Source: Paenibacillus jilunlii
GTDB lineage: Bacteria; Bacillota; Bacilli; Paenibacillales; Paenibacillaceae
NCBI RefSeq assembly: GCF_900102965.1
Contig: NZ_FNGM01000014.1
Coordinates: 33,243-97,242 of the forward strand
Length of the DNA stretch: 64,000 bases
Direction: 5' to 3'
Positions 34,266 to 43,934 of this stretch are shown one piece after another; positions within the stretch are counted from its first letter, which is position 1, and each line of letters opens with the position of its first letter. Position numbers and translations under genes: made by a program. The notes under the pieces are model-generated. The model was not told the origin of the DNA and did not search any database. It saw only the letters and a list, made by a program, of their open reading frames with translations.

Positions 34266-35267
34266 ATGACACAAAAGCTGCGTTGGGGAATTATGGGCTG
34301 TGCACAGATCGCAACAGGCTCGGTCATGCCGGCCATCCGGGAATCGGAGACGGGAATCATTCAGGCGGTGGCGAGCCGGGGGCTGGACAAGAGCAGTGCC
34401 GTCGCGGAGGAATTCGGCGTGGCACAGGCCTACGGCAGCTATGAGGAGCTGCTGGCTGATCCGGATGTTGATGCGGTATATATTCCGCTTCCGAACCATC
34501 TGCACCGGGAATGGGTAATCCGGGCGGCAGAAGCCGGCAAGCATGTGCTGTGCGAAAAGCCGATTGCCCTGAACAGCCGGGAGGCGGCAGAGATGGTGGA
34601 AGCCTGCCGTAAGGCGGGCGTGCACCTGGCCGAAGCCTATATGTACCGGCATCACCCGCGGATTGCCGAAGTGCAGGAGATTATCGCCAGCGGCGAGATC
34701 GGCGATCTGCGGTCCATCCGGGGGACTTTTACATATAATGATGCCGGAGATACCTCTAACATCCGCTTCAAATCGGCTTGGGGCGGGGGCTCCCTGTACG
34801 ATGTCGGCTGTTACCCGCTCAGTGCGGCGCGGCTGTTGTTCGGCGCGGAGCCGGAAGCGGCAACCGTACAGGCGATCTTTTCCCCTGAGCATGACAATGT
34901 GGATATGATGGCCTCCGGTCTGGTCGAGTTCCCCGGCGGCGTCAGCCTGATCTTCGACTGCGGCATGTGGGCCTACAACCGGCAGCTGTTGGAGGTGCTC
35001 GGGACAGAAGGGCGGATTGAGCTTCCGATGCCGTTTAACGCGAGATTCGATGATGCCGAATTTTTTGTATATTCCGGCGGGGAAGTCAGACGCGCCCGGG
35101 CTACGGGAGCCAATCCGTATGTCTGCCAGGCGGATGATTTCGCCGCCGCTGTCTTCGGCGCAGCACCTGTAATTGCTGCGGAAGACCCGGTGCTGAACAT
35201 GACGCTGATTGAGACCTGCCTGGCATCCGCACGGACACGGCAGCGAATTAGCCTGAAGCAGGGATAG
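34266..35267 (+). CDS. Gfo/Idh/MocA-family oxidoreductase
   Basis: 333 residues: N-terminal Rossmann fold (LRWGIMGCAQIATGSV), the PNHLHREW segment, the EKPIALNSREA motif with the catalytic-loop lysine, then AEAYMYRHHPRI and WGGGSLYDVGCYPL typical of the family. These enzymes reduce or oxidise sugars or inositols with NAD(P); the substrate is not readable from sequence. A GGAAGGTG ribosome site precedes ATG. It follows the prenyltransferase by 93 bases, without obvious functional link. Confidence 0.9.
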   Translation: MTQKLRWGIMGCAQIATGSVMPAIRESETGIIQAVASRGLDKSSAVAEEFGVAQAYGSYEELLADPDVDAVYIPLPNHLHREWVIRAAEAGKHVLCEKPIALNSREAAEMVEACRKAGVHLAEAYMYRHHPRIAEVQEIIASGEIGDLRSIRGTFTYNDAGDTSNIRFKSAWGGGSLYDVGCYPLSAARLLFGAEPEAATVQAIFSPEHDNVDMMASGLVEFPGGVSLIFDCGMWAYNRQLLEVLGTEGRIELPMPFNARFDDAEFFVYSGGEVRRARATGANPYVCQADDFAAAVFGAAPVIAAEDPVLNMTLIETCLASARTRQRISLKQG

Positions 35268-35535
35268 AAGAGGAAATAACTATGTTTAGAGTTGGAAATA
35301 GACATTAGGTGGAATAAAGGAACCTATTTCCCTCCAAGATCAACAATTGTGAGATTTAAGTGGAATTAGGGAACTTATTTGGGCCATCTTACTCCGCCAG
35401 GAGCGAAATGAGCTGAATTAGTGATCCTTTTTCCACCTCATCTCAGGAGCGCATGGTGCTGGAGCGAATTAGTGATCCTTTTTCCACTTGGCGCAGCCGC
35501 AGGATTCATCGAGCGTCCTCCAGGCACCGCTAGAC
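35268..35535. repeat. TTTTTCCAC-type intergenic repeats
   Basis: A 457-base gap. Two near-identical units GAATTAGTGATCC-TTTTTCCAC lie at about 35413-35437 and 35465-35490, and two variants with GTGGAATTAG or GTGGAATAAAG at 35311 and 35362. They match the units at 7656-7880. I see no gene here. Confidence 0.55.
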
Positions 35536-35545
35536 TGAAATGAAG

Positions 35546-35588
35546 AACGGCTGCGCTGCCCGGTGATGGATGACGTAGCCGTTTTTTC
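35546..35588. repeat. Palindromic repeat copy 4
   Basis: AACGGCT at 35546-35552 pairs with AGCCGTT at 35577-35583 and TTTTTC follows, so this divergent copy could act as a terminator for the oxidoreductase gene. Confidence 0.5.
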
Positions 35589-35637
35589 AAAATATATTTT
35601 ATACTTCACGCATTAAATGTTCTTTAGATTTCCCGCT

Positions 35638-35684
35638 GAAACGATACCGTCCTTTAAAAGGGCGGCGAAGCGGTTTCTGCTTGT
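35638..35684. repeat. Palindromic repeat copy 5
   Basis: GCTGAAACG, ACCGTCCTTTAAAAGG and CGGCGAAGC blocks match the preT-preA copy (20081-20128) with only a few substitutions across about 45 bases. It lies just downstream of the cystine-type transporter gene. Confidence 0.7.
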
Positions 35685-35724
35685 ATACACGCTCACCGCA
35701 AGGAGATCCTGTTTCTGCCTAGCT

Positions 35725-37092
35725 TTACACAGTATTCAATAGGATTTCTTCGTCATCATCCCCCCGGTTGAAGGCCTCGCGGTCAAACTCGCCTTCCGAG
35801 TTGGCCACCAGAAGTGCGGTGACGGTTGTTCCTGTCGCATTTACAGCAGTACGCCCCATATCAATGAGCGCTTCTACCCCTGCCACAATGGCAATGCCTT
35901 CAAGAGGCAGTCCCAGTGCGGTCAATACAACTGTTGTAGAAATAACTGCCGGACCGGGGACACCCGCCACACCTATAGAAGAAATGATGCTTACCAATAC
36001 AAGGGTCACATAGTCAGTTCCGGTCAGCTGGATTCCGAACACCTGGGCCGTAAAAACAGCCACGATGGCAGGCCAGATCCCGCCGCAGCCATTAAAGTTG
36101 ACAGAAGCCCCCAGAGGCGCGACAAAGCTGGCAATCCGTGGGGAGACATGCAGCCGCTTCGTGATGACCTCCAGGTTGATTGGAAGCGTAGCATAGCTGC
36201 TTCTGGTGGTGAAGGCAACAGTAAGGGTTGGATATATCTTACGGAAAAATCGCAAGGGATTGATTTTGGCAACGAGCAGTACCAGCCCTCCGAAAATGAG
36301 GACAAAATGAATGATAAGCGCGACGTAGGAGGTGATGATGACGCTGCCCAACTCCTGCAGGGTTTCCCAGCCGTAACGTGCTGTAATTCCCGCGATCAGC
36401 GCAAAAACCCCATATGGAGTCAGGCGGATGACAAACTTGACTACCTGGTGCAGGACAATTGTCAATGATTCAATGAGATCGCGTACCGGCTTGACGGCCT
36501 CCGGTTTTTTGGAGCCGACCTTGATGATCGCAACAGCCAGGAAAATGGCAAAGATCAGAAGGGGGACCACCTTACCGGTTGCGGCCTCATTAACGGGGTT
36601 GGAGGGCACCAGGTCCAGTATGACCTGTGAGAAGGTAGGGATTTCACGGGCCTCGAACCCTTCCGGCACCGTTTGTTGAATGCCCTTCCCGGGATTGAAC
36701 AGCAGGGCTACCGACAATCCGATGATGGAAGCGACACCGGTTGTCCCCAGGAACCAGGCGAAGGTTTTTATTCCTATTTTGCGTAAATACTCCAGATTGG
36801 TTAAGGATGAAATGCTGTTCAGGACCAGGACAAATACCAAGGGAATCACGAGCATCCGGATCAAACTGACATAAATGCTGCCAAACGTCTTAATTGCCTC
36901 GGTCTCCAAATCAAAATATTGCAAGAAAATGCCGGCTGTCAGACCGATGCCGAGACCCGCCAGAACACGGGTACCGAACCCGATCCGTTTACGCGCCAAG
37001 AGAAAAAGAATACCAAACACAACAATGGAAATCACGAAACCATGCCAGTTCGTCTCAATTGCAGACAACAGATTGTTATCAATATTGTCCAT
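35725..37092 (-). CDS. tcyP: Sodium/dicarboxylate-type symporter, probable L-cystine transporter TcyP
   Basis: About 455 residues, DAACS family: multiple membrane helices, a TRSSYATLPINL stretch (the serine-rich hairpin of glutamate transporter homologues), SFVAPLGASVNFNGCGG and GVAGVPGPAVISTTVVL. The closest type known to me is TcyP, the sodium-dependent cystine importer of Bacillus, rather than GltP or DctA. I start it at ATG 37092, with AGGAGG 13 bases upstream; a longer frame to 37230 adds a non-homologous leader. The acidic C-terminal tail DDDEE is unusual. It appears monocistronic. Confidence 0.85.
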   Translation of the reverse strand: MDNIDNNLLSAIETNWHGFVISIVVFGILFLLARKRIGFGTRVLAGLGIGLTAGIFLQYFDLETEAIKTFGSIYVSLIRMLVIPLVFVLVLNSISSLTNLEYLRKIGIKTFAWFLGTTGVASIIGLSVALLFNPGKGIQQTVPEGFEAREIPTFSQVILDLVPSNPVNEAATGKVVPLLIFAIFLAVAIIKVGSKKPEAVKPVRDLIESLTIVLHQVVKFVIRLTPYGVFALIAGITARYGWETLQELGSVIITSYVALIIHFVLIFGGLVLLVAKINPLRFFRKIYPTLTVAFTTRSSYATLPINLEVITKRLHVSPRIASFVAPLGASVNFNGCGGIWPAIVAVFTAQVFGIQLTGTDYVTLVLVSIISSIGVAGVPGPAVISTTVVLTALGLPLEGIAIVAGVEALIDMGRTAVNATGTTVTALLVANSEGEFDREAFNRGDDDEEILLNTV

Positions 37093-37353
37093 TGGCGTTG
37101 CAAAACCTCCTAAACCGACTTTTTTGGTGTGAATAATGAGAATAATGTACAGAGTATTTTTATGATTGTCAATATAAGAATATGTTAAAAAACTTAATTG
37201 TAAGTTATTCAGGAATCCACTGGACCGCACCTGTATAACTGGGCATGGGCATTTCTAATAGGTTGTTGATCTATAATTTGGTAGAATGGGAGTTGAATTT
37301 GGGATTACATATATTTGGAATTGCCTAGCGGATTTCTGAAAGGGGAGCAGATT

Positions 37354-38154
37354 ATGGGACTACCAGAAGAACCGGTCATTTCGATTTCAGGACTATGGAT
37401 GAATTACAGCGACCGGATGGTGCTGCGGGGCATAGACCTCGAAGTATACAGGGGGCAGATTATCGGCTATATTGGCCCGAATGGGGCAGGCAAGAGCACT
37501 ACGGTAAAAATTATGCTGGGGCTGGTGGAAGGCTACACAGGGACGGTACGGATTTTTGGCAGGGATATCGCTGACGGCGATGCCGCCTACAAACGGAGAA
37601 TCGGCTATGTGCCCGAGATTGCAGAGCTCTATGACAGCCTGACCGCCCGGGAGTATCTGACATTCATTGGCGAGCTGTATGGTATGGAGCGGACCGAAGC
37701 CGATGCCAAGGCCGAACGGCTGATGGACCTGCTTAATTTGAAAAAAGCCTACGATATGCGCATCGCTTCCTACTCCAAGGGGATGAAGCAGAAGGTGCTG
37801 CTAATCTCAAGCATGCTGCATGATCCCGACATTCTGTTCCTTGATGAGCCGCTTAGCGGCCTTGATGCCAACAGTGTTATGGTGGTCAAGGAGATTTTCG
37901 CTTCGCTTGCGGCACAGGGCAAAACGATCTTTTATTCCTCGCATATCATGGATGTCGTGGAGAAGATCAGCAGCCGGATCATCCTGATCAATGGCGGAGA
38001 TATCGTGGCGGACGGAACCTTCGCGCAGCTTCAGGAACAGAACAGGGAAGGTTCGCTGGAGGACATTTTTAATCAGCTGACCGGGTTTGACAAGTACCGG
38101 GATATTGCCGGCGAGTTTGTCGCTGTACTTGGAGAAGGTGCTCCGCATGAATGA
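37354..38154 (+). CDS. ABC transporter ATP-binding protein (drug/ABC-2 type)
   Basis: 266 residues from ATG 37354, which has GGGGAG seven bases upstream. ABC motifs: Walker A GPNGAGKST, signature reduced to YSKGMKQK, Walker B ILFLDEPLSGLDAN. The SKGM signature is usual in the ABC-2 export group. The adjacent gene, which overlaps by eight bases, encodes the membrane partner. The substrate is unknown. Confidence 0.88.
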   Translation: MGLPEEPVISISGLWMNYSDRMVLRGIDLEVYRGQIIGYIGPNGAGKSTTVKIMLGLVEGYTGTVRIFGRDIADGDAAYKRRIGYVPEIAELYDSLTAREYLTFIGELYGMERTEADAKAERLMDLLNLKKAYDMRIASYSKGMKQKVLLISSMLHDPDILFLDEPLSGLDANSVMVVKEIFASLAAQGKTIFYSSHIMDVVEKISSRIILINGGDIVADGTFAQLQEQNREGSLEDIFNQLTGFDKYRDIAGEFVAVLGEGAPHE

Positions 38155-39802
38155 TTTTTGGGTGTTGAAGCTGCTTGACCGGCTGCAGGGCGGATTCCGG
38201 AGGGCCGGGGTGGATTACAAGATGCTGCGCAGCATTCTGCAGGTGAAGCTTACGATGGATGGAAGGCGGACACCGACAGTGCTTCGAACACAGAAGGGCA
38301 GTCAGGGAACCGAGGGCTCGCCGCTGCGGGTACAGTGGATCTATCTATTGCTTGGACTGATGCTGATCCTCTTCGTTGTACCCGGAAGCAACTACATGCT
38401 GATGATGAGCGTGCTGTTTGCGGTCATCATGTTCATGATCACTACTACCCTGATTTCCGACTTCTCGTCAGTCATGCTTGATCTGCGGGACAAGAACATT
38501 TTGTTCTCTAAGCCGGTAGACCGCCGGACCTTGAACATGGCCAAGAGCCTCCATATCCTGATTTATCTGGTTACGCTGACGCTGACCTTAACGGCACCCT
38601 CGCTCGTGGTTGCCTTGTTCAAGCAGGGAGTGCTGTTCTTCCTGGTCTATGCAGCGATGATCCTGCTGATGGATTGTTTTATTCTGGTGATAACCGCCCT
38701 GCTCTACTTGCTGATTCTAAGGGTCTTCGACGGGGAAAAGCTCAAGGATATCATCAACTATATCCAGATTATTTTGTCGGTCGGAATTGCTGTAGGGTAC
38801 CAGCTGGTTCCGCGTCTTTTCGATATGACAGATTTGACAGCTTCCTTCCAGCCCGCATGGTGGCAATATTTCATTGCACCTGTGTGGTTTGCCGCTCCGT
38901 TTGAGGTGCTTGTGGGAGGCAACCATGGTGTGGATTTCACTGTGCTGGCTGCAATGTCTGTCATCGTCCCGCTGGTGGTGCTGCTGGGCTATATCAAGCT
39001 GATGCCGCTGTTCGAGCAGAGCCTGCAGAAGCTGGCAGAGCAGGGGGCTGCCGGGAAGGAGAACGGCCGCTACTCCGGCCTGTTGTCGGGGTGGTTGTGC
39101 CGGGATAAGGCTGAGGCGATGTTCTTCCGGTTCACCTGGTCAATGATGAGAAATGAGCGTGATTTCAAACTAAAGGTTTACCCGACCGTAGGCTTATCCT
39201 TAATCCTGCCGTTCATCTTCATATTCAACCAGGCCTGGACCAGTGATCACTCATTGAACACAGAATCCAAAGCGTATCTGTTTATCTATCTTTGTGCGCT
39301 GCTGCTGCTGACAGCAGTGCAAATGCTTCGTTATTCTTCAAGCTATAAGGGAGCCTGGATTTATACAGCCATCCCGCTGCCCGAAACGGCTCCCGTGTAC
39401 CGGGGGATGCTCAAGGCTGTGCTGCTGCGTCTGATGCTCCCGCTGTTTGTCCTGGAATCGGCCGTATTCCTGTGGCTGTTCGGACCGCGTATTCTTCCCG
39501 ATCTGGCAGGAGTAATGCTGGTGTTGCCGTTATTTGCGGTCATCTGCTTCCGGATGCTGCCGCGGGCGCTCCCGTTCTCAGAGAAGTATGAAGCGGCGAA
39601 GCAGAAGGATTTCACGGGGAGCGGGTTTGTGCTGCTCTTTATCCTGATGGGCCTGGCGGGTCTGCATTATGTTGTCTCCCTGCTCCCGCTTGGGATTTAC
39701 ATCTATTTGGTAATTTTGGCAGCGGTGAATGTCTGGGCCTGGCGTGCGGCCTTCCCGCATGAAGGTTCGCGGCCCGGACAAATTCCAACCCTAGGCGCAT
39801 GA
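38147..39802 (+). CDS. ABC-2 type membrane exporter subunit
   Basis: 551 residues starting at ATG 38147 inside the end of the ATPase gene, after a GGAGAAGG site. About twelve membrane helices in two sets (residues about 85-310 and 375-540) separated by a cytoplasmic region. An export partner for the upstream ATPase is the natural reading. No known substrate signature is visible. A 232-base gap to the next gene holds an inverted repeat (see findings). Confidence 0.8.
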   Translation: MNDFWVLKLLDRLQGGFRRAGVDYKMLRSILQVKLTMDGRRTPTVLRTQKGSQGTEGSPLRVQWIYLLLGLMLILFVVPGSNYMLMMSVLFAVIMFMITTTLISDFSSVMLDLRDKNILFSKPVDRRTLNMAKSLHILIYLVTLTLTLTAPSLVVALFKQGVLFFLVYAAMILLMDCFILVITALLYLLILRVFDGEKLKDIINYIQIILSVGIAVGYQLVPRLFDMTDLTASFQPAWWQYFIAPVWFAAPFEVLVGGNHGVDFTVLAAMSVIVPLVVLLGYIKLMPLFEQSLQKLAEQGAAGKENGRYSGLLSGWLCRDKAEAMFFRFTWSMMRNERDFKLKVYPTVGLSLILPFIFIFNQAWTSDHSLNTESKAYLFIYLCALLLLTAVQMLRYSSSYKGAWIYTAIPLPETAPVYRGMLKAVLLRLMLPLFVLESAVFLWLFGPRILPDLAGVMLVLPLFAVICFRMLPRALPFSEKYEAAKQKDFTGSGFVLLFILMGLAGLHYVVSLLPLGIYIYLVILAAVNVWAWRAAFPHEGSRPGQIPTLGA

Positions 39803-39848
39803 GGCTGACACGCAAATATGGACATTTTTTGCCGACACTAAAAAAAGG

Positions 39849-39874
39849 GTCTAAGTTCCAGTATTTACTTAGAC
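39849..39874. promoter_or_regulatory. Inverted repeat GTCTAAGT-N10-ACTTAGAC
   Basis: Perfect 8-base arms with a 10-base spacer, 161 bases upstream of the MHYT-GGDEF-EAL start. It could be a regulator site or a weak hairpin after the exporter gene. Confidence 0.3.
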
Positions 39875-40034
39875 AGTGTACTAAATACAGGTTAGAATAC
39901 AGCTAAAGTTTACGTTCAGGGATGGCCTATAATCTTTATGCACTCTTCCATTTATCTGATATTCGTATATTGGTTTTTGACTTAGTAAATGTACTGCGGC
40001 GACGATGATAATCATATATGTGAAGAGGTCAACT

Positions 40035-42044
40035 ATGGATCAAATGGGAACCCACTACAACCTATGGATTGTTTTACTATCTTTTGCGCTTGCTGCCACC
40101 GCAGCTTATTCAGCGCTTAATTTAATTTTACAGGTTTTCCATTCTGCTGGCAGGGTAAGACGCTTATGGCTGCTATCCAGCGCCTGTGTGCTGGGCAGCG
40201 GAATATGGGCTATGCATTTCGTAGGAATTATGGCGAGCTATTTACCTTTCAAAGTAAGCTATCATCCGGGTATAGCCGGTTTCTCACTGCTGATCAGCCT
40301 GTGTGCGTGTTATCTATCCTTATGGATTGCTACAATGTCCCGCCTGAGAACAGGGCGACTGCTGCTCGGCGGCCTGATTCTGGGCGGCGGGATTTCCATG
40401 ATGCATTATATGGGCATGTACTCCATGAAGCTGCAGGATAAGATTCATTATGAGGCGCTGATCCAGGGGTTGTCCGTCGCCGTCGCTTGTCTGGCTTCGT
40501 ACACCGCCGTATTTCTTTTTCACAAATTCAAGGATTATGCCGGTTTCAGCCGCTGGAAGCTGTACTCCGCGGTGTTCATTGGGCTTGCAGTTACCGGAAT
40601 GCACTATATCAGCCTGCGGGCCAGCTTTTTGGAGGTTGGCAGCTGGACTGGCGCGAGACCTCTTCTAATGGAGAGAGATGTGGTTCTGCTGACGGGAGTT
40701 TCTCTTGTCACATTGTTTATGCTTGCGGTATCCTGCGGAGCGGTATTTCTGGACCGGCATGTGCTGGAGCGGATGGCCTATCATGATCCCCTGACAGAGC
40801 TGCCGAACCGGCATGGGCTGGAACGTTACTTCAAAGGTGAATTTTTTAGCGGGCATTCGGGTGCGGTGTTTTTTGTCGATCTGGACCGGTTCAAGTCGAT
40901 TAATGATACCTTGGGACATGATATCGGAGACATGCTGCTCCAGGAAGTTGCAGGGAGATTGCGGTGTGTGATCAGTGCCAAGGGCAAAGTTTTCCGGCTG
41001 GGCGGGGATGAATTTCTGATTGCCCTTCCGGTCTGCACCATGGAAGATGCCCGGGAGGAAGCACAGCACATCCTGCGGGAAGTGAAAAAGGCTTACAGCA
41101 TTGAGGGCAATGAACTGTATGTTACAGCGAGTGTCGGCATCAGTATGACTCCTTTGCACGGGACAGACCGCTCTGCGCTGATGAAGGCGGCGGACACCGC
41201 GCTGTATACTTCGAAGGACTCCGGCAAGAATAAATTCAGTGTGTTCGATCAGGAAATGAACCGCCACCAGCTCCGGCGGATGTCGCTGGAGAAGGATCTG
41301 CGCAAGGCGCTGGCCCGTTCAGAATTCATGGTGGTCTACCAGCCGAAATGGGATTCGCTCATGAACGTAACCGTCGGGCTGGAGGCACTGCTGCGCTGGA
41401 GGCACCCGGAACATGGCATTATTTCGCCTGCCGAGTTCATTCCCATCGCCGAGGAGACCGGGCTTATTGTGCCTATCACGTATTGGATGCTGCATGATGT
41501 GTGCGGCCAGAATAAGCTCTGGCACAAAGCCTGCGTGGCCAATGTTGCCGTCTCCATTAACATGTCGGCCCGGATGTTTGAAGGCGGCAGCCTCTATGAT
41601 GTGGTCGAAGAGGCGCTGGTCCGCTCCGGTCTGGAACCGCATTTCCTGGAGCTGGAGATCACAGAGTCCATCGCCATGAACAATATGGAAGAGACGGTAG
41701 CGCAGCTCTCCAAGCTGCGAAATCTCGGAGTCAGGGTATCGCTGGATGACTTCGGCACTGGTTTCTCCTCCCTGGGGAATCTGGATGAAATTCCAGTGAA
41801 CACGCTGAAGATTGACCAGGTATTCATCCGCAAGAGCAAGATGCATTCCAAGAAGGCGATCATCAGCAATATTATTGCCATCGCCAGCAACCTCAACATG
41901 GAGGTTGTCGCCGAAGGTGTGGAAACACCTGAGCAGATTGAACTGCTGCAGTCCCTGGGCTGCAGGGTGATGCAGGGCTTTTATTACGGAAGGCCCATGC
42001 CTGTCAGTGAGCTGGGACAGTGGTTCATTGAGAATACAGCGTGA
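40035..42044 (+). CDS. MHYT-GGDEF-EAL cyclic-di-GMP turnover protein
   Basis: 669 residues. The N-terminal 235 residues are a seven-helix MHYT sensor with motif repeats MHFVG, MHYMG and MHYIS, thought to bind copper and sense oxygen, CO or NO. GGDEF at about 245-410 keeps LGGDEFLIALP, and EAL at about 415-665 keeps LEALLRWRHPE, NMSARMFEG, EITESIAM and DDFGTGFSSLGNL. I chose ATG 40035 with AGAGG seven bases upstream over an earlier frame start at 40005. It ends with a strong terminator. Confidence 0.93.
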   Translation: MDQMGTHYNLWIVLLSFALAATAAYSALNLILQVFHSAGRVRRLWLLSSACVLGSGIWAMHFVGIMASYLPFKVSYHPGIAGFSLLISLCACYLSLWIATMSRLRTGRLLLGGLILGGGISMMHYMGMYSMKLQDKIHYEALIQGLSVAVACLASYTAVFLFHKFKDYAGFSRWKLYSAVFIGLAVTGMHYISLRASFLEVGSWTGARPLLMERDVVLLTGVSLVTLFMLAVSCGAVFLDRHVLERMAYHDPLTELPNRHGLERYFKGEFFSGHSGAVFFVDLDRFKSINDTLGHDIGDMLLQEVAGRLRCVISAKGKVFRLGGDEFLIALPVCTMEDAREEAQHILREVKKAYSIEGNELYVTASVGISMTPLHGTDRSALMKAADTALYTSKDSGKNKFSVFDQEMNRHQLRRMSLEKDLRKALARSEFMVVYQPKWDSLMNVTVGLEALLRWRHPEHGIISPAEFIPIAEETGLIVPITYWMLHDVCGQNKLWHKACVANVAVSINMSARMFEGGSLYDVVEEALVRSGLEPHFLELEITESIAMNNMEETVAQLSKLRNLGVRVSLDDFGTGFSSLGNLDEIPVNTLKIDQVFIRKSKMHSKKAIISNIIAIASNLNMEVVAEGVETPEQIELLQSLGCRVMQGFYYGRPMPVSELGQWFIENTA

Positions 42045-42079
42045 TGAAATACATTAAGCTTATCCTACAGCAGACAGCG

Positions 42080-42116
42080 CAGAACCTCTTGGGAGATTCT
42101 GCGCTGTTTGCTTATA
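42080..42116 (+). terminator. Terminator of the MHYT-GGDEF-EAL gene
   Basis: ACAGCGCAGAA and its complement TTCTGCGCTGT form an 11-base stem around a 12-base loop, followed by TTTG. Confidence 0.7.
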
Positions 42117-42239
42117 CATTAAAGCCTATATAGATTGAACTTGAAAATAAAAAAAGCGGTTCAAATATTGAAATTCAATGATAACAGCGGCCGGAAGTCC
42201 AAACATTTCCCGCTGTCACGGCTAGACCCTGAATTTGAC

Positions 42240-43934
42240 CTAGACCTTGAACCTCTCTACCAGAACCTGCAGCTTCTCTGCCAGAGAGGAGAGGAACCCG
42301 GCTGAGGATTCCACTTCTTCCATTGCTGCCAGCTGTTCCTGGGAAGAGGCGGAAAGGGTCATGGCACCTTCTGCCGTATAATTGGACACAGTGACGATCT
42401 TCTGAATCGACTCCACGAGTCTGCCCGCGATCAGGCCCAGTTCACCGACGGTCTCGGAGATCTGCTGGCTCTGTGAAGACATGTCGGAGACTGAGGTTTC
42501 GATCTCGGAGAATGAGCGTCCGGCGGACAGAATCATTTCCTTGCCCTGCTGGATCTCTTCTGTTGAACGTTTCATGGTTTCACCGGCGTTGTCCATCTGA
42601 CTGATGATCAGGCTGACCAGCTCGCCAATCTGGCCAGCTGATGCGGCTGAACGCTCGGCAAGTTTGCGGACAGAGCCGGCAACGATGGCGAAGCCCCGGC
42701 CTTCTTCTCCGGCACGTGCAGCTTCGATCGCTGCGTTCAAGGCCAGCAGATTGGTTTCTTCAGCGATGCCGGAAATCGTTCCTACGATGTTCTCAATCTC
42801 TTTGGAGTGGCTGCCCAGCATATCGATAATGTCCGAAAGGTCATGGATACTTTCGCTCACAATCCCGATCTGGGAGGTCGTAGAGTCCAGCGATTGCCGG
42901 CCGAGTCGGGCTTTCTGGGCGTTATTTGCAGCTGTATCCTTCGCGCTGTCGGCATTTCCGGCGATCTCACTAATGAAGCGGGACATGTCCTGTACAGCCT
43001 GATAGCTTCCTTCCAAGTCCTTCAACTGGGTACCCGCACCCTCAGCCAGCTCAATGGTAACATTCGCACTATGCTCTCCGGCACGGTTCGTCTCCTGGGC
43101 GCTTGCGGACAGCTCTTGGGAGGAAGAGGCTACCTGCATGGAGGTGTCATTCACCTGGGTGATAATGTCGCGCAGATTCAGGGTCATGTCATTGAAGTCA
43201 CGGGCCAGTGTCCCGATTTCATCTTTGCTGTTGAAGAGCAGCGGTTCATGGGTAAGGTCGCCTCTCGCAATAGTGTTCACCGAGGCGGACAGCTTAGTGA
43301 GCGGGCTTACCATACGCCGGATCATCAGGTAGGCGGCGAGAATAGCTACGATCAGAATGGAACCGCCGATGATGAAAGGCTGAACAATAATATCCATCGT
43401 CCGTTCTTGAATTAAGGGGCCGTCAAAATTGATAGCCATCAGGGCAATAATAGGTTTGGTGGGATCGTGATCCTGATAGATGGGGCCATACCCGGTTTTG
43501 AGCGAGGTTCCTTGATATGTATAAACTTTGGAGTATGCGGAATGCTTCATGGTAGTAATCATGGCTTTATCTTCTTCTGCAAAATAAAAGGCATCTCCGG
43601 CTTTATAGCCTCTTTTCTTCAAGCTGGCGTCGGCGGCGAGTATTTTACCGTCCAGTGACAGGATAAATGCTTCCTTGAAAATGGGCTTATGTTCCACAAT
43701 CCAGCCGATCCGGTCTTCAATTGCAGACACTTTGCTGCTGTCTCCGCTGACAAGTGCTGTAATGTCGGCGGGATCAATCAGGCCGGTTGTAATATTGGCG
43801 CAGCCCACCAGCTCGATTCCCGCAGCCTCATCTACCTGATGATAGGCGGCACGGTAACCAAAGAATCCGATGGAGGACCCTACAAGGAGCAATACAGTAA
43901 GGATCATCCAAGTTAATTTTGTTGCCAATTTCAT
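42240..43934 (-). CDS. Methyl-accepting chemotaxis protein
   Basis: 564 residues: membrane helix at about 8-28, an extracellular sensor domain at about 35-185 (a small Cache-like domain with GDAFYFAEED and GPIYQDHDP), second helix at about 188-212, HAMP at about 213-265, then the signalling domain with the hairpin tip IAEETNLLALNAAIEAARAGEEGRGFAIVAGSVRKLAERS. In most receptors the AGSVRKL segment reads DEVRKL or GEVRNL, so a normally conserved Glu is Ser here. No CheA or CheW genes are in the window. It is monocistronic, convergent with the preceding gene. Confidence 0.93.
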   Translation of the reverse strand: MKLATKLTWMILTVLLLVGSSIGFFGYRAAYHQVDEAAGIELVGCANITTGLIDPADITALVSGDSSKVSAIEDRIGWIVEHKPIFKEAFILSLDGKILAADASLKKRGYKAGDAFYFAEEDKAMITTMKHSAYSKVYTYQGTSLKTGYGPIYQDHDPTKPIIALMAINFDGPLIQERTMDIIVQPFIIGGSILIVAILAAYLMIRRMVSPLTKLSASVNTIARGDLTHEPLLFNSKDEIGTLARDFNDMTLNLRDIITQVNDTSMQVASSSQELSASAQETNRAGEHSANVTIELAEGAGTQLKDLEGSYQAVQDMSRFISEIAGNADSAKDTAANNAQKARLGRQSLDSTTSQIGIVSESIHDLSDIIDMLGSHSKEIENIVGTISGIAEETNLLALNAAIEAARAGEEGRGFAIVAGSVRKLAERSAASAGQIGELVSLIISQMDNAGETMKRSTEEIQQGKEMILSAGRSFSEIETSVSDMSSQSQQISETVGELGLIAGRLVESIQKIVTVSNYTAEGAMTLSASSQEQLAAMEEVESSAGFLSSLAEKLQVLVERFKV

